Origin: Scatomorpha merdavium
GTDB taxonomy: Bacteria > Bacillota > Clostridia > Oscillospirales > Oscillospiraceae
Length of the DNA stretch: 43,662 nucleotides
Reading direction: 5' to 3'
Assembly (NCBI GenBank): GCA_018711415.1
Contig: DVIJ01000106.1
Coordinates: 1 to 43,662 of the forward strand
The notes under the pieces were generated by a model. It did no database searches and had not been told where the DNA came from. It saw only the letters and a program-made list of their open reading frames with translations. A program made the translations under genes and the position numbers. Positions 18,042 to 25,525 of the stretch are shown piece after piece; position 1 is the first letter of the stretch, and each line of letters starts with the position of its first letter.

Positions 18042-18746
18042 ATGGCCGGTACAGCGGAGAATTCCAAGCGCGAGGGTTTTGTGAAGGAGATAGAGGCCCA
18101 GATACTATCCGGCAAGCTGAAGCCAGGCGAGAGGTTGGAGGCGGAGCGGGAGCTGGCCCTGCGCTTTGGGCTCTCCCGCAGCAGCGTGAACCTGGGCATG
18201 TTGGAGCTGGAGCGGAAGGGATTTGTGCGCATAGTGCCGCGCCGCGGCGCCTTTGTGTCCGACTTTCTGCGGGAAGCCACTCCGCAGACGCTCTCCGTCA
18301 TCATGGACTACGGCTCCGCTCAGATGGACCTCTCCCTGCTGCACGACCTCATGGACATGCGCGCGCTCATAGAGTGCGAGTGCGCGCGCCTGGCCTGCGA
18401 GAGCGGACGCGGTCCGGCGGACGAGGTGCTGCCCGAGCTCATGGCCAAGATAAAGAGCTCCTCCGGCCCGGCGCAGATAGAAGCCATCTGCGACTTTCAC
18501 TACCAGCTGACCAAGCTCTCCGGCAACGACGTATACGCCATGACTTTCAAGGCCTTCCACGGCCCGCTGAGGGGCCTTACGGCGGAACACTACCGCTCGG
18601 CGGCCGAGCGCAAGCAGTCCGTGAAACTGCACGCAGAGCTGGCCGAGTCTGTCAAGGCCGGCGACGGTGAGCGCGCCGCGGGCCTGGTGAAGGAGATAAT
18701 AATGCGCGCGGACGAAAACCTGTCCGGGAAAAGGAGGCGGGGATGA
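18042..18746 (+). CDS. GntR family transcriptional regulator (FadR/FCD subgroup)
   Basis: The 234-residue protein has an N-terminal winged helix-turn-helix (about 10-75; ILSGKLKPGERLEAERELALRFGLSRSSV) and a C-terminal all-helical FCD-type ligand domain (about 90-225) with the metal/ligand-type His residues in the DFHYQL and HAEL segments. FCD regulators bind small carboxylates or fatty acyl compounds and usually control a neighbouring operon. GGAGGT lies six bases before the ATG, which decides the start. The gene is divergent from the FAD oxidoreductase/reductase operon, its most likely target, and overlaps the next gene by ATGA. Confidence 0.9.
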   Translation: MAGTAENSKREGFVKEIEAQILSGKLKPGERLEAERELALRFGLSRSSVNLGMLELERKGFVRIVPRRGAFVSDFLREATPQTLSVIMDYGSAQMDLSLLHDLMDMRALIECECARLACESGRGPADEVLPELMAKIKSSSGPAQIEAICDFHYQLTKLSGNDVYAMTFKAFHGPLRGLTAEHYRSAAERKQSVKLHAELAESVKAGDGERAAGLVKEIIMRADENLSGKRRRG

Positions 18747-19054
18747 GGGAGATAAACGTCGCGATCTGCGCACTTGTTTCCCTGATACTCTTCATACTCA
18801 GCTTCATGCAGTTCAGGGAAAGGGGTCCCATTTTGAACAACTCTATGCTGGTCTCGGAAAAGAGAGAGCGGTCAAAGGACAATTTGAAACGCTGGTACAG
18901 GCAGTCGGCGATAGTTTTCCTGATTCTGGCTTTCGTCTTTTTGTTCATGGGCCTCTGGGTGCTGACGGACCTTGCGGTTTTTGCCTGGCTCATGGGCGCG
19001 GCCATACTCGCCGTACTCGTTTACGCCTTTACCTCCAGCCTGCGCAGATCCTGA
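18743..19054 (+). CDS. Small membrane protein (DUF3784-like)
   Basis: The 103-residue protein has three predicted membrane segments (about 5-24, 56-74, 79-97) and a charged region with KRERSKDNLKRWYRQS between the first two, a pattern I associate with the DUF3784 group of short clostridial membrane proteins. No function is known. Its ATG overlaps the GntR stop (ATGA), so both are made together; it may be a membrane partner of the regulator or redox system, but that is inference. Confidence 0.72.
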   Translation: MREINVAICALVSLILFILSFMQFRERGPILNNSMLVSEKRERSKDNLKRWYRQSAIVFLILAFVFLFMGLWVLTDLAVFAWLMGAAILAVLVYAFTSSLRRS

Positions 19055-19070
19055 CCGCCCCAACACAAAA

Positions 19071-19102
19071 CAAAGCCCCCGGACAAGTGTCCGGGGGCTT
19101 TG
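19071..19102. terminator. Bidirectional hairpin terminator
   Basis: A 15-bp perfect stem CAAAGCCCCCGGACA with a two-base centre lies between the small membrane protein and the converging heptad-repeat gene. The minus-strand side continues into TTTGTTTTGTGTT; the plus side has only a short T run inside the stem. Confidence 0.8.
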
Positions 19103-19115
19103 CCGTTGCTGGCTC

Positions 19116-20879
19116 TCAGCTGAAGAGGGCCGTGAGTTTGTCCCAGAGCCTTGCGAAGAAGCCCTGGCTCTCCGCCGGAGCCTCGTCCGGGGCATCCTCC
19201 GCCGGGACCTCAATGGACTCCGTGGAGATGACGAACTGGACTGAGTCGGGGTCTGAGTTCTTCTCGCTGAGGAAGGACTCCGGCTCGTACTCGCTCTCCT
19301 CGTCACCGCCGCCGAGCAGCCCGTCAATCTCGCCGGGGATGGCCTGCGTCTCTTCGTTGAGAGTGCTGGCGCCTCCCGCCAGGCTGGAAGCCCCGCTGGT
19401 AAGGCTGTTGATGCCGCTCTGGATGCCGGACCAGTTCGCCGCCAGGCTGTCCACGCCCCCGGTATAGGTCTTGAGCGCCTCGTTGAACTCGGCGTAGTTC
19501 GCGGCGAGCTCCTCCAATCCGCTCATGAGCTGCACGAGGCTGCCGAGGTCTACGCTGCCGCCCGTCGCCGTAAGCGCCGCCTCTATCTGGGAGGCCATGG
19601 TCTCGAGCGAGGTAGACACCGTCGCCAGCGACTTCGAGAAGGTGGGCAGGTTCTGCTGTACCGCGGCGAAGGCGGCCTTAGTCTGCTCCCAGGTACCCTT
19701 CACCGTCTGCGCCGCCTGGTAGTTGGCTATGAGCGACTGAAGCGCCGCGCTGTCGGGGTTCGCGGCCATGAGCGCGCCCATGTCCTCCTCCGTGACGTTC
19801 GCCGCGGGGATCGCGTCTATGGCGGCGGCCAGCGCCGTATAGGCCGCGGCGTAGCCCTCATTGAGTTGGTCTATGCCCGACGCGACCTGGTCAAGACCGG
19901 ACTTGAGCTGCCGGAGTGCGGAGGGCAGCTGCGCCAGAGCCGAGAGACTCACCGAACCGCCCTCGGGCGTCTGGCCGCCCATGGAGCCGATCTGCGCGAG
20001 CGCGGAGGCGATCTGGTCGGAGGCCGCCGTGAGCTGGGCCGACCCCTCGGAGAGCTGCGTCAATCCGCTGCCGTACTGCGAGGCGCCGCTCGAGAGCTGG
20101 GAGGCCCCGCTCGAGAGCTGGCTCGCGCCGCTCGAGAGCTGGTCGATCGCGTCCACAAGCTGATCCAGCCCATCCGTGACCTCGCTCATGTCCCCCAGGC
20201 TGTCCGCCACGTCATAGGGTACCGCGGCTATGGTCATGCCGTCCATGCGGAAGTCATGCACGTCCGCCGTCAGTCCCACGTCCCCGTCGGAGCCGGGAAG
20301 CACCATGAGCGAGACGGTCTTGGAGCTGCCCGCGTTTGCAGCCGTGCCGCCCGTGACAACGACGTTCTCGCAGAGGTCGGCGTCCAGCGTTATCGTGAAT
20401 TGGAGCAGGTAATTGTCGTAGAAGCCGCCGGAGACGGCCCCGTTCTTCGAGGTCTTTATGTTTATTTCCAGCTCGCCGGACTTGCCGCCCAGCTCGTCGG
20501 GTGAAACTTCCTTGCCGTCGAGGAAGTAGCTAATTTCAATGTTCCAGGGCAGCTCAACCGTTGAAAGAGTACCCTCATAGTACCAGCGCCCGCTCTCGGC
20601 CTCCATCGTCACCTTGCCGTCGGAATATTCGACGGGAGTCGTGTTGCTGAGGTTAACTACCTGGCTGTAGTCGCCGTAGTGCGTGACTGTGCCCGCTCCC
20701 GTGACATTCAGGGCCACGACTGCGTAGCCCTCCTTGGGCGTACCGTTAGCGTCGAGCCGCGCGTAGATGACCTCCTCCGCCGTGAACTTCGCCTCGGAGG
20801 CCGCGGCGGCGGGGACGGACGTGAGGCAGAGGCAGACTATGAGCGCCAGGCTCAAAACTGCTGTGAGTTTACGTTTCAT
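19116..20879 (-). CDS. Secreted YhgE/Pip-like heptad-repeat protein (partner of the RND transporter)
   Basis: The 587-residue protein has a signal peptide (about 1-27), a beta-rich N-terminal part (about 30-225), and then an elongated helical region with X-X-X-Leu-X-X-Gly heptads (about 238-285, e.g. QLSSGASQLSSGASQ, with more further on at 350-520). The end (FFARLWDKLTALFS) is amphipathic. Such proteins occur beside MMPL/RND transporters in Firmicutes; the helical stalk may bridge the membrane and the cell wall. It overlaps the transporter stop by ATGA. The heptads are encoded by a 21-base tandem repeat (20080-20142). Confidence 0.82.
   Translation of the reverse strand: MKRKLTAVLSLALIVCLCLTSVPAAAASEAKFTAEEVIYARLDANGTPKEGYAVVALNVTGAGTVTHYGDYSQVVNLSNTTPVEYSDGKVTMEAESGRWYYEGTLSTVELPWNIEISYFLDGKEVSPDELGGKSGELEINIKTSKNGAVSGGFYDNYLLQFTITLDADLCENVVVTGGTAANAGSSKTVSLMVLPGSDGDVGLTADVHDFRMDGMTIAAVPYDVADSLGDMSEVTDGLDQLVDAIDQLSSGASQLSSGASQLSSGASQYGSGLTQLSEGSAQLTAASDQIASALAQIGSMGGQTPEGGSVSLSALAQLPSALRQLKSGLDQVASGIDQLNEGYAAAYTALAAAIDAIPAANVTEEDMGALMAANPDSAALQSLIANYQAAQTVKGTWEQTKAAFAAVQQNLPTFSKSLATVSTSLETMASQIEAALTATGGSVDLGSLVQLMSGLEELAANYAEFNEALKTYTGGVDSLAANWSGIQSGINSLTSGASSLAGGASTLNEETQAIPGEIDGLLGGGDEESEYEPESFLSEKNSDPDSVQFVISTESIEVPAEDAPDEAPAESQGFFARLWDKLTALFS
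20080..20142. repeat. Three 21-base tandem repeats in coding sequence
   Basis: Three consecutive 21-base units (20080-20100, 20101-20121, 20122-20142) share CCGCTCGAGAGCTGG and differ at a few bases at their left end. Each encodes one seven-residue SSGASQL unit on the minus strand. The array is prone to gain or loss of units by slippage. Confidence 0.85.
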
Positions 20880-22948
20880 TTCGTTTCGACCTCCTTGTCG
20901 GACTTTTTGAGGAACCCGGCCTTGAGCGTGAGCTTTGCGGTCAGCGGGTCAAACAGCATGAGCAGCGCAGGCAATGCCAGCAGCACCATGGCCATGGAGA
21001 GCAGCGTGCCGCGGCACAGCAGGATGCCCAGCTCCGCCACTACCTCCAGCGAGGACTCGAAGCCCAGGCAGAAGCCCGCCGCAGAAAGTATCAGCCCGCT
21101 CGTCAGGACCGAGATGAAGTTCTTCGAGAGCGTACCCTCCACCGCCGCGCGCTTCGTCATCGTGCGCCGGTTCACGACGTAGCCCTCCGTCATCAGGATG
21201 GCGTAGTCTATCGTCGCGCCGAGCTGCACCGTGTTTATGACAAGATAGCCCAGGTACACCAGCGGCGTGTCCGTGAAATACGGAACGGAGAGGTTTATCC
21301 AGATGGCCGACTCGATGACGAACAGCAGTATGAAGGGCAGCGTCAGCGAGCGGAAGGTCACGAGCAGGGTGAGGAAAATGAACGCTATGGCAACGAGGTT
21401 GACGATCACGGAGTCGTCCGTGACGACCTCCTTCATGTCGAGCAGGTTGGCACTCTGTCCGCAAGCCCAGTACTCGTCGTAGCGCGCCGCAGCAGCCTCG
21501 CGCACCGCTGTGACGACCGCAAAGGCGTCGTCGCCTTCCTCGCCCGTATCTGTGTAGATGATTATCCGGGCGTAGTTGTCGGAGTAGAACTGTGAGACTA
21601 TGTCCTCAGAGAGGAAGCCGGAGGGTATCTTGCCCACGGTCCCGGCGTAGGACATGACGCTCGTGACGTGGTCGATCTCCGCGATCTCCTCTGCCAGCTC
21701 GGCTTCTGCGCCGGGGTCTCCCCTCGGGACGAGCAGAACTATGGCCTGGCTCTCGCCAAACTCGGAGTTTATGAGCTCGGTGTCCGCGCCGTACTGCACG
21801 CCGGGGTCCGGGTTGCCCATGCCGTAGAGGAAGTCCGCGCGGCTCTGGCCCAGAAAACAGGGTACGACTACGAGGATGACGAGTATGAGAGCGGGGATGC
21901 GGACCTTGACAAAGATCTTGCCGACCCTACCCAGCTCGGGGATGATGCGCTTGTGGTGAGTCTTGTCCATGAGCTTCATACAGGAGAGCGCGAGCGCCGG
22001 CAGGAACACCATGACGCTTATGTAGCTCAGGACAACACCTTTCACGAGGTTCAGGCCCAGGTCTTTGCCTATGCCGAAGCGCATGAAGATGAGCGCCAGG
22101 AAGCCGAACACCGTTGTAGCGGCGGAGGCCGCGATGGACGAGAAGGACTCCTTTATGGCCATGCGCATGGCCTCGTGCGGGTCCGGGACCTCCTTCCTGT
22201 GCCGCTCGAAGCTGTTGAGCAGGAAGATAGCGTAGTCGAGCGAGACAGCCAGCTGCATGATAGGGCTGACCGACTGCGTGACAAAGCTGATCTGCCCGAA
22301 CACGACGTTCGAGCCCATGTTCAGCACCACCGCTACTCCTATCGCCACGAGGAAGAGCAGCGGTGCGATCCACGAGGTCGTCGTGAGAATGAGCAGGACG
22401 ATGATGAGCGGAACGAGCACCAGCGCTGCGCCGACGACCTCGCTCACGGCCAGCTTCTGCACGCTCGCCGTGCTGGCGGCGTCGCCGGAAATAGCCCCGC
22501 CCTCGCCTATGATCTCATAGATGGCGTCCGTTGCCTCTACCTCACGCCCGCTCTCTATCGTGACGCTGAACAGGGCCTTTCCGTCCTTCCAATACTGCTC
22601 CACCGTGGCCTCGTCCATCAGCTCGACAGGCGTAGTCAGGTCCGCAACGTCGTCGAGCCACATAACGTCTGTGACACCCGGAGCGGCGGCTATCTCTTCC
22701 TTGAGCTCGAGCGCCTCCGCTATGGTCAGGTCCACGGCCATGACCCGCGTGTTCGGGATCCCCGAACCGAACTCCTCCAGCATGAGGTCGAGCGCAACTG
22801 TGCTCTCCGCGTCCTCGGGGAGATAGTCCGTCAGGTCATAGTTGACCTCAACGCCGAGAAAAAGCACGGCGCAGACGACGGTACAAATAAGAAATAAGGC
22901 TATCACCAGCCGCCGATGCCTGATGATGCCCCCCGTGAATCCGTCCAT
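20876..22948 (-). CDS. RND superfamily (MMPL-type) transporter
   Basis: The 690-residue protein has the two-fold RND layout: one membrane helix, an outer loop, and a block of five to six helices, twice. Each block carries the Asp-Tyr pair expected in the proton relay of MMPL proteins (VSLDYAIF at 238-239; ATIDYAIL at 581-582). The outer loops are about 150 and 130 residues. MMPL proteins move lipids or other hydrophobic molecules outward. AGGAGG lies seven bases before the ATG. It leads an operon with the heptad-repeat protein and is divergent from a TetR regulator, the likely repressor. Confidence 0.9.
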   Translation of the reverse strand: MDGFTGGIIRHRRLVIALFLICTVVCAVLFLGVEVNYDLTDYLPEDAESTVALDLMLEEFGSGIPNTRVMAVDLTIAEALELKEEIAAAPGVTDVMWLDDVADLTTPVELMDEATVEQYWKDGKALFSVTIESGREVEATDAIYEIIGEGGAISGDAASTASVQKLAVSEVVGAALVLVPLIIVLLILTTTSWIAPLLFLVAIGVAVVLNMGSNVVFGQISFVTQSVSPIMQLAVSLDYAIFLLNSFERHRKEVPDPHEAMRMAIKESFSSIAASAATTVFGFLALIFMRFGIGKDLGLNLVKGVVLSYISVMVFLPALALSCMKLMDKTHHKRIIPELGRVGKIFVKVRIPALILVILVVVPCFLGQSRADFLYGMGNPDPGVQYGADTELINSEFGESQAIVLLVPRGDPGAEAELAEEIAEIDHVTSVMSYAGTVGKIPSGFLSEDIVSQFYSDNYARIIIYTDTGEEGDDAFAVVTAVREAAAARYDEYWACGQSANLLDMKEVVTDDSVIVNLVAIAFIFLTLLVTFRSLTLPFILLFVIESAIWINLSVPYFTDTPLVYLGYLVINTVQLGATIDYAILMTEGYVVNRRTMTKRAAVEGTLSKNFISVLTSGLILSAAGFCLGFESSLEVVAELGILLCRGTLLSMAMVLLALPALLMLFDPLTAKLTLKAGFLKKSDKEVETK

Positions 22949-22994
22949 GGCAGGCCTCCTAATAAACGCTGTGTTGACATACTTACGCTTTTAT

Positions 22995-23022
22995 AGTATA
23001 TTTCGTTTTGCAAATGACGCAA
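22995..23022 (-). promoter_or_regulatory. Candidate promoter of the RND transporter operon
   Basis: On the minus strand, TTGCGT and TATACT are 16 bases apart, about 45 bases before the transporter ATG. A palindrome at 23028-23042 lies just upstream of the -35 box. Confidence 0.6.
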
Positions 23023-23027
23023 CAGAC

Positions 23028-23042
23028 AGTTTTATAAAATCT
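23028..23042. promoter_or_regulatory. Palindrome, candidate TetR operator
   Basis: AGTTTTATAAAATCT is palindromic except for one mirrored pair of bases. It sits in the divergent gap between the RND and TetR genes, beside the RND -35 box and about 30 bases before the TetR -10 box (TATAAT, 23073-23078), where a TetR-type dimer would shut off both units. Confidence 0.45.
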
Positions 23043-23113
23043 GCAAGTTCCTAAACGTTTCTCAAAAATCTGTATAATAAGACACAAAAATTTTAACTTT
23101 ACTGGAGGCAAAT

Positions 23114-23680
23114 ATGCCGGAAAAAAAGCAGGATGCGCGCGTGCGCTACACAAAAATGGTAATACGCAACAGTCTGTTGGAGCTGCTGCGGATAAAGCCC
23201 ATCGCCAAAATCACGGTCACCGAGATATGCGAACGAGCGGACATAAACCGGGCAACGTTTTATGCGCACTACTCCGACCCTTCGGACCTGCTGCACTCCC
23301 TCGAGGCCGAAGTCATCGAGGACGTGACGCGCTGGGTCACGCCCGCGCTGACGGCGGTGGGCAGCGACCTGAAGGATGTGCTGACCAGGCTCGTGGAGTA
23401 TATAGGTGAAAACGCGGATATCTGCTCCGTACTTCTCTCGGACAAGGGAGACAACAGTTTTCAGGCCAAGGTCGTGAACGTTATCGAGGGGCAGTTCATG
23501 AGCTCCTGGGCCGCGGCGCGGAAGCTCAGCCAGGAGGAGGCGGAATATCTCTACACCTTCATCGCGCTCGGCAGCGTCGGCCTCATCCGCAAGTGGCTGG
23601 CCGATGGCGCTAAAAAGCCCGCTTCGGAGATAGCAGAGCTCATCCTCAAAATCTCCAACGCGGGGTTCTACGGCATATGA
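23114..23680 (+). CDS. TetR/AcrR family transcriptional regulator
   Basis: The 188-residue protein has the TetR DNA-binding domain at the N terminus (about 15-60; ITVTEICERADINRATFYAHYSDPSDLL, helix-turn-helix around 32-52) and an all-helical ligand domain of the clostridial type ending GFYGI. GGAGG lies six bases before the ATG and TATAAT at 23073-23078 with a weak -35. The gene is divergent from the RND operon and its stop overlaps the start of a pyruvate-kinase-like gene (ATGA). TetR proteins near RND pumps normally repress them until a ligand binds. Confidence 0.9.
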   Translation: MPEKKQDARVRYTKMVIRNSLLELLRIKPIAKITVTEICERADINRATFYAHYSDPSDLLHSLEAEVIEDVTRWVTPALTAVGSDLKDVLTRLVEYIGENADICSVLLSDKGDNSFQAKVVNVIEGQFMSSWAAARKLSQEEAEYLYTFIALGSVGLIRKWLADGAKKPASEIAELILKISNAGFYGI

Positions 23681-24645
23681 ACATGGAGCTTTACGGCACT
23701 CTCGGCCCCTCCTGCGCCCGGGCAGAGACGCTGGGCAGGATGCTGGACGCCGGCATGACCGGCGCGCGGCTGAACCTCTCGCACACGGGGCTGAAGGGCG
23801 CAGCAAAATATATCGAAGCGCTGTTCGAGGCGGGGCGCATCCGGGGTCTGAATCCCGAGCTGCTCATTGATACGCAGGGTCCTGAGCTCAGGACCGGGGC
23901 GCTTGAGCGTCCGCTCGAACTCGCGCCGGGCGAGACGGTCAGGCTTGGTGCCGGAGGCGTACCCCTGCCGGAAACGGTGCTGGCCCGGCTAGAGCCCGGC
24001 ATGGAGCTCCTGCTGGACGACGCGAGGCTGTCGCTCGAGGTCGTGGACCGCAGCAGGGCAAAGGTGCTGCGTGGCGGTGTCCTGGGCAGCCGCAAGGGCA
24101 TAACGCTCGAGGGTCCGGAGATAGAAACGGAACCGCTCACCGCGGCGGACAGGGAAAACCTGAAGGCCGCCTCCTCCTGGGGCGTCACAGCGGTGATGCA
24201 GTCATTCACGCGCTCGGCCTCGGACATCGCCGCGGTGCGGTCCGCTCTGGGCGGGCAGGACATCCGCATCTTTGCCAAGGTCGAGAGCAAAAGCGGCGTC
24301 GCTGCCCTGCCCGAGCTGCTGCCCGTCTCCGACATGATCGTCATAGCCCGGGGCGACTTGGGCAGCGCCTACGGGCTCTATGCTCTGCCCGCGCTGCAGA
24401 AGGACATCGCAGAGCTCTGCCGCACCTCCGGGGTCCCCTTCATGGCGGTCACGCAGCTGCTCTACTCCATGCAGGAGAACCCCCTGCCCACACGGGCGGA
24501 GGTGTCGGACATTTTCAACGCCGTGCTCGACGGGGCCTCAGCCCTCATGCTGACGAACGAGACAGCCGCAGGCAAATACCCCGCAGAGGCCATGGAGGCG
24601 CTGAAAAAGGCCGCCGAAGCGGCCTTGGCCTATATGAACACATGA
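23677..24645 (+). CDS. Short pyruvate-kinase-like protein without the C-terminal domain
   Basis: The 322-residue protein matches the catalytic A and B domains of pyruvate kinase and stops where the C-terminal regulatory domain would begin; full enzymes are about 470-590 residues. Ligand positions are kept: R31, N33, S35 (RLNLSHTG), D65 and T66 (DTQGPELRTG), K201 and E203 (FAKVESKSG), D227 (ARGDLG) and T259 (VTQLLYSMQENPLPTRAEVSD). Differences are DTKGP to DTQGP (Gln67), DDG to DDA and SGET to TNET. It may be an active, unregulated kinase or act on another phosphoenol substrate. The start overlaps the TetR stop (ATGA); an ATG two codons later is possible. Confidence 0.87.
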   Translation: MNMELYGTLGPSCARAETLGRMLDAGMTGARLNLSHTGLKGAAKYIEALFEAGRIRGLNPELLIDTQGPELRTGALERPLELAPGETVRLGAGGVPLPETVLARLEPGMELLLDDARLSLEVVDRSRAKVLRGGVLGSRKGITLEGPEIETEPLTAADRENLKAASSWGVTAVMQSFTRSASDIAAVRSALGGQDIRIFAKVESKSGVAALPELLPVSDMIVIARGDLGSAYGLYALPALQKDIAELCRTSGVPFMAVTQLLYSMQENPLPTRAEVSDIFNAVLDGASALMLTNETAAGKYPAEAMEALKKAAEAALAYMNT

Positions 24646-24651
24646 ACTAAC

Positions 24652-24677
24652 GAGGGACGCGCCGCGGCGCGTCCCTC
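24652..24677. terminator. GC-rich hairpin between converging genes
   Basis: A 12-bp perfect stem GAGGGACGCGCC with a two-base centre lies between the pyruvate-kinase-like gene and the converging metallophosphoesterase gene. It lacks a T tract on either side, so it may be a weak or factor-dependent terminator. Confidence 0.5.
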
Positions 24678-24682
24678 AGAGC

Positions 24683-25525
24683 TTATTCCGTTCTCAGAGT
24701 TATTGAGACGATCTCCGGCGTGTTCAGGAATCTCGGCAGCGGCACTGAGTTGCCGAGACCGCGGGAGATGAAGAGCTTGTAGGCTGGCAGCTCGAAGAGT
24801 CCGGCGTCATATTCCGGGAAGAGGCCCATGTTCGAGGCCGCAAGTCCGCCCACAAGCGGCAAGCGAACGATGCCGCCGTGAGTGTGGCCGCAGAGGATGA
24901 GGTCCACATCGAGCTCCGGGTATTTTTCCGCCCAGTAGGCCCGGTGCGCCAGCATGAGCACGAAGCTCTCCGGCTCCGAGGCGCGCAGCCGGGCGACGAG
25001 TTCTTCCGGAGTTTCCATATCCGCGGGGCCGTTTGGGTCCTCCACGCCGCAGAGTATGAGTCGGCTGCCGTTCCGCTCCAGGGTCAGGTATTCATTGCGC
25101 AGGCAGACGGCGCCCGCTTCCTCCAGGGTCTCGAAGAGCGTGTGGACCTCGCCCGATGCCCAGTCATGGTTGCCGCTGACGAAATAAACCGGCGCTATAC
25201 GAATCAGCTCGGAAACCAGACTCGAGAGCTCGGGCAGTTCGCGTCCGGCTTTGCCCTCGTCCAGGAAATCGCCGGTGAGGGCGATGAGCTCGGGCTCCTC
25301 CTCCCTGATTTTTTCGATCAGCTTTTCGTTGTCCTGGCCGAAGCTCGAGCCGTGCAGGTCGCTCAGCTGGACTATTTTGAAGCCGTCGAAGCCCGCCGGC
25401 AGCCCATTAAAGCCCAGCTCCAGCCGCGTGACCTCCAGGCCGTATTTCGAGAGCAGCATCGAAGCGCCCGCGAGCGCCAGCAGGATGAGGGCGGCAAGCC
25501 ACACGATCCGCCGCCGCTTTTTCAT
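24683..25525 (-). CDS. Metallophosphoesterase (YkuE/YaeI-like), membrane anchored
   Basis: The 280-residue protein has one N-terminal membrane segment (about 7-25) and a calcineurin-like domain with all five motifs: DLH (56-58), GDF (85-87), GNHDW (118-122), AHR (about 193) and GHTHGG (about 213-218). These bind two metal ions. Relatives such as YaeI cut UDP-2,3-diacylglucosamine or other phosphodiesters, but in Firmicutes the substrate is open. The ATG overlaps the stop of the NYN gene (ATGA), so the two are one unit. Confidence 0.9.
   Translation of the reverse strand: MKKRRRIVWLAALILLALAGASMLLSKYGLEVTRLELGFNGLPAGFDGFKIVQLSDLHGSSFGQDNEKLIEKIREEEPELIALTGDFLDEGKAGRELPELSSLVSELIRIAPVYFVSGNHDWASGEVHTLFETLEEAGAVCLRNEYLTLERNGSRLILCGVEDPNGPADMETPEELVARLRASEPESFVLMLAHRAYWAEKYPELDVDLILCGHTHGGIVRLPLVGGLAASNMGLFPEYDAGLFELPAYKLFISRGLGNSVPLPRFLNTPEIVSITLRTE

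Noticed and set aside
21668..22897. 409-codon open frame opposite the RND transporter
   Set aside because: His/Asp/Glu/Arg-rich translation typical of an antisense shadow; no signals.
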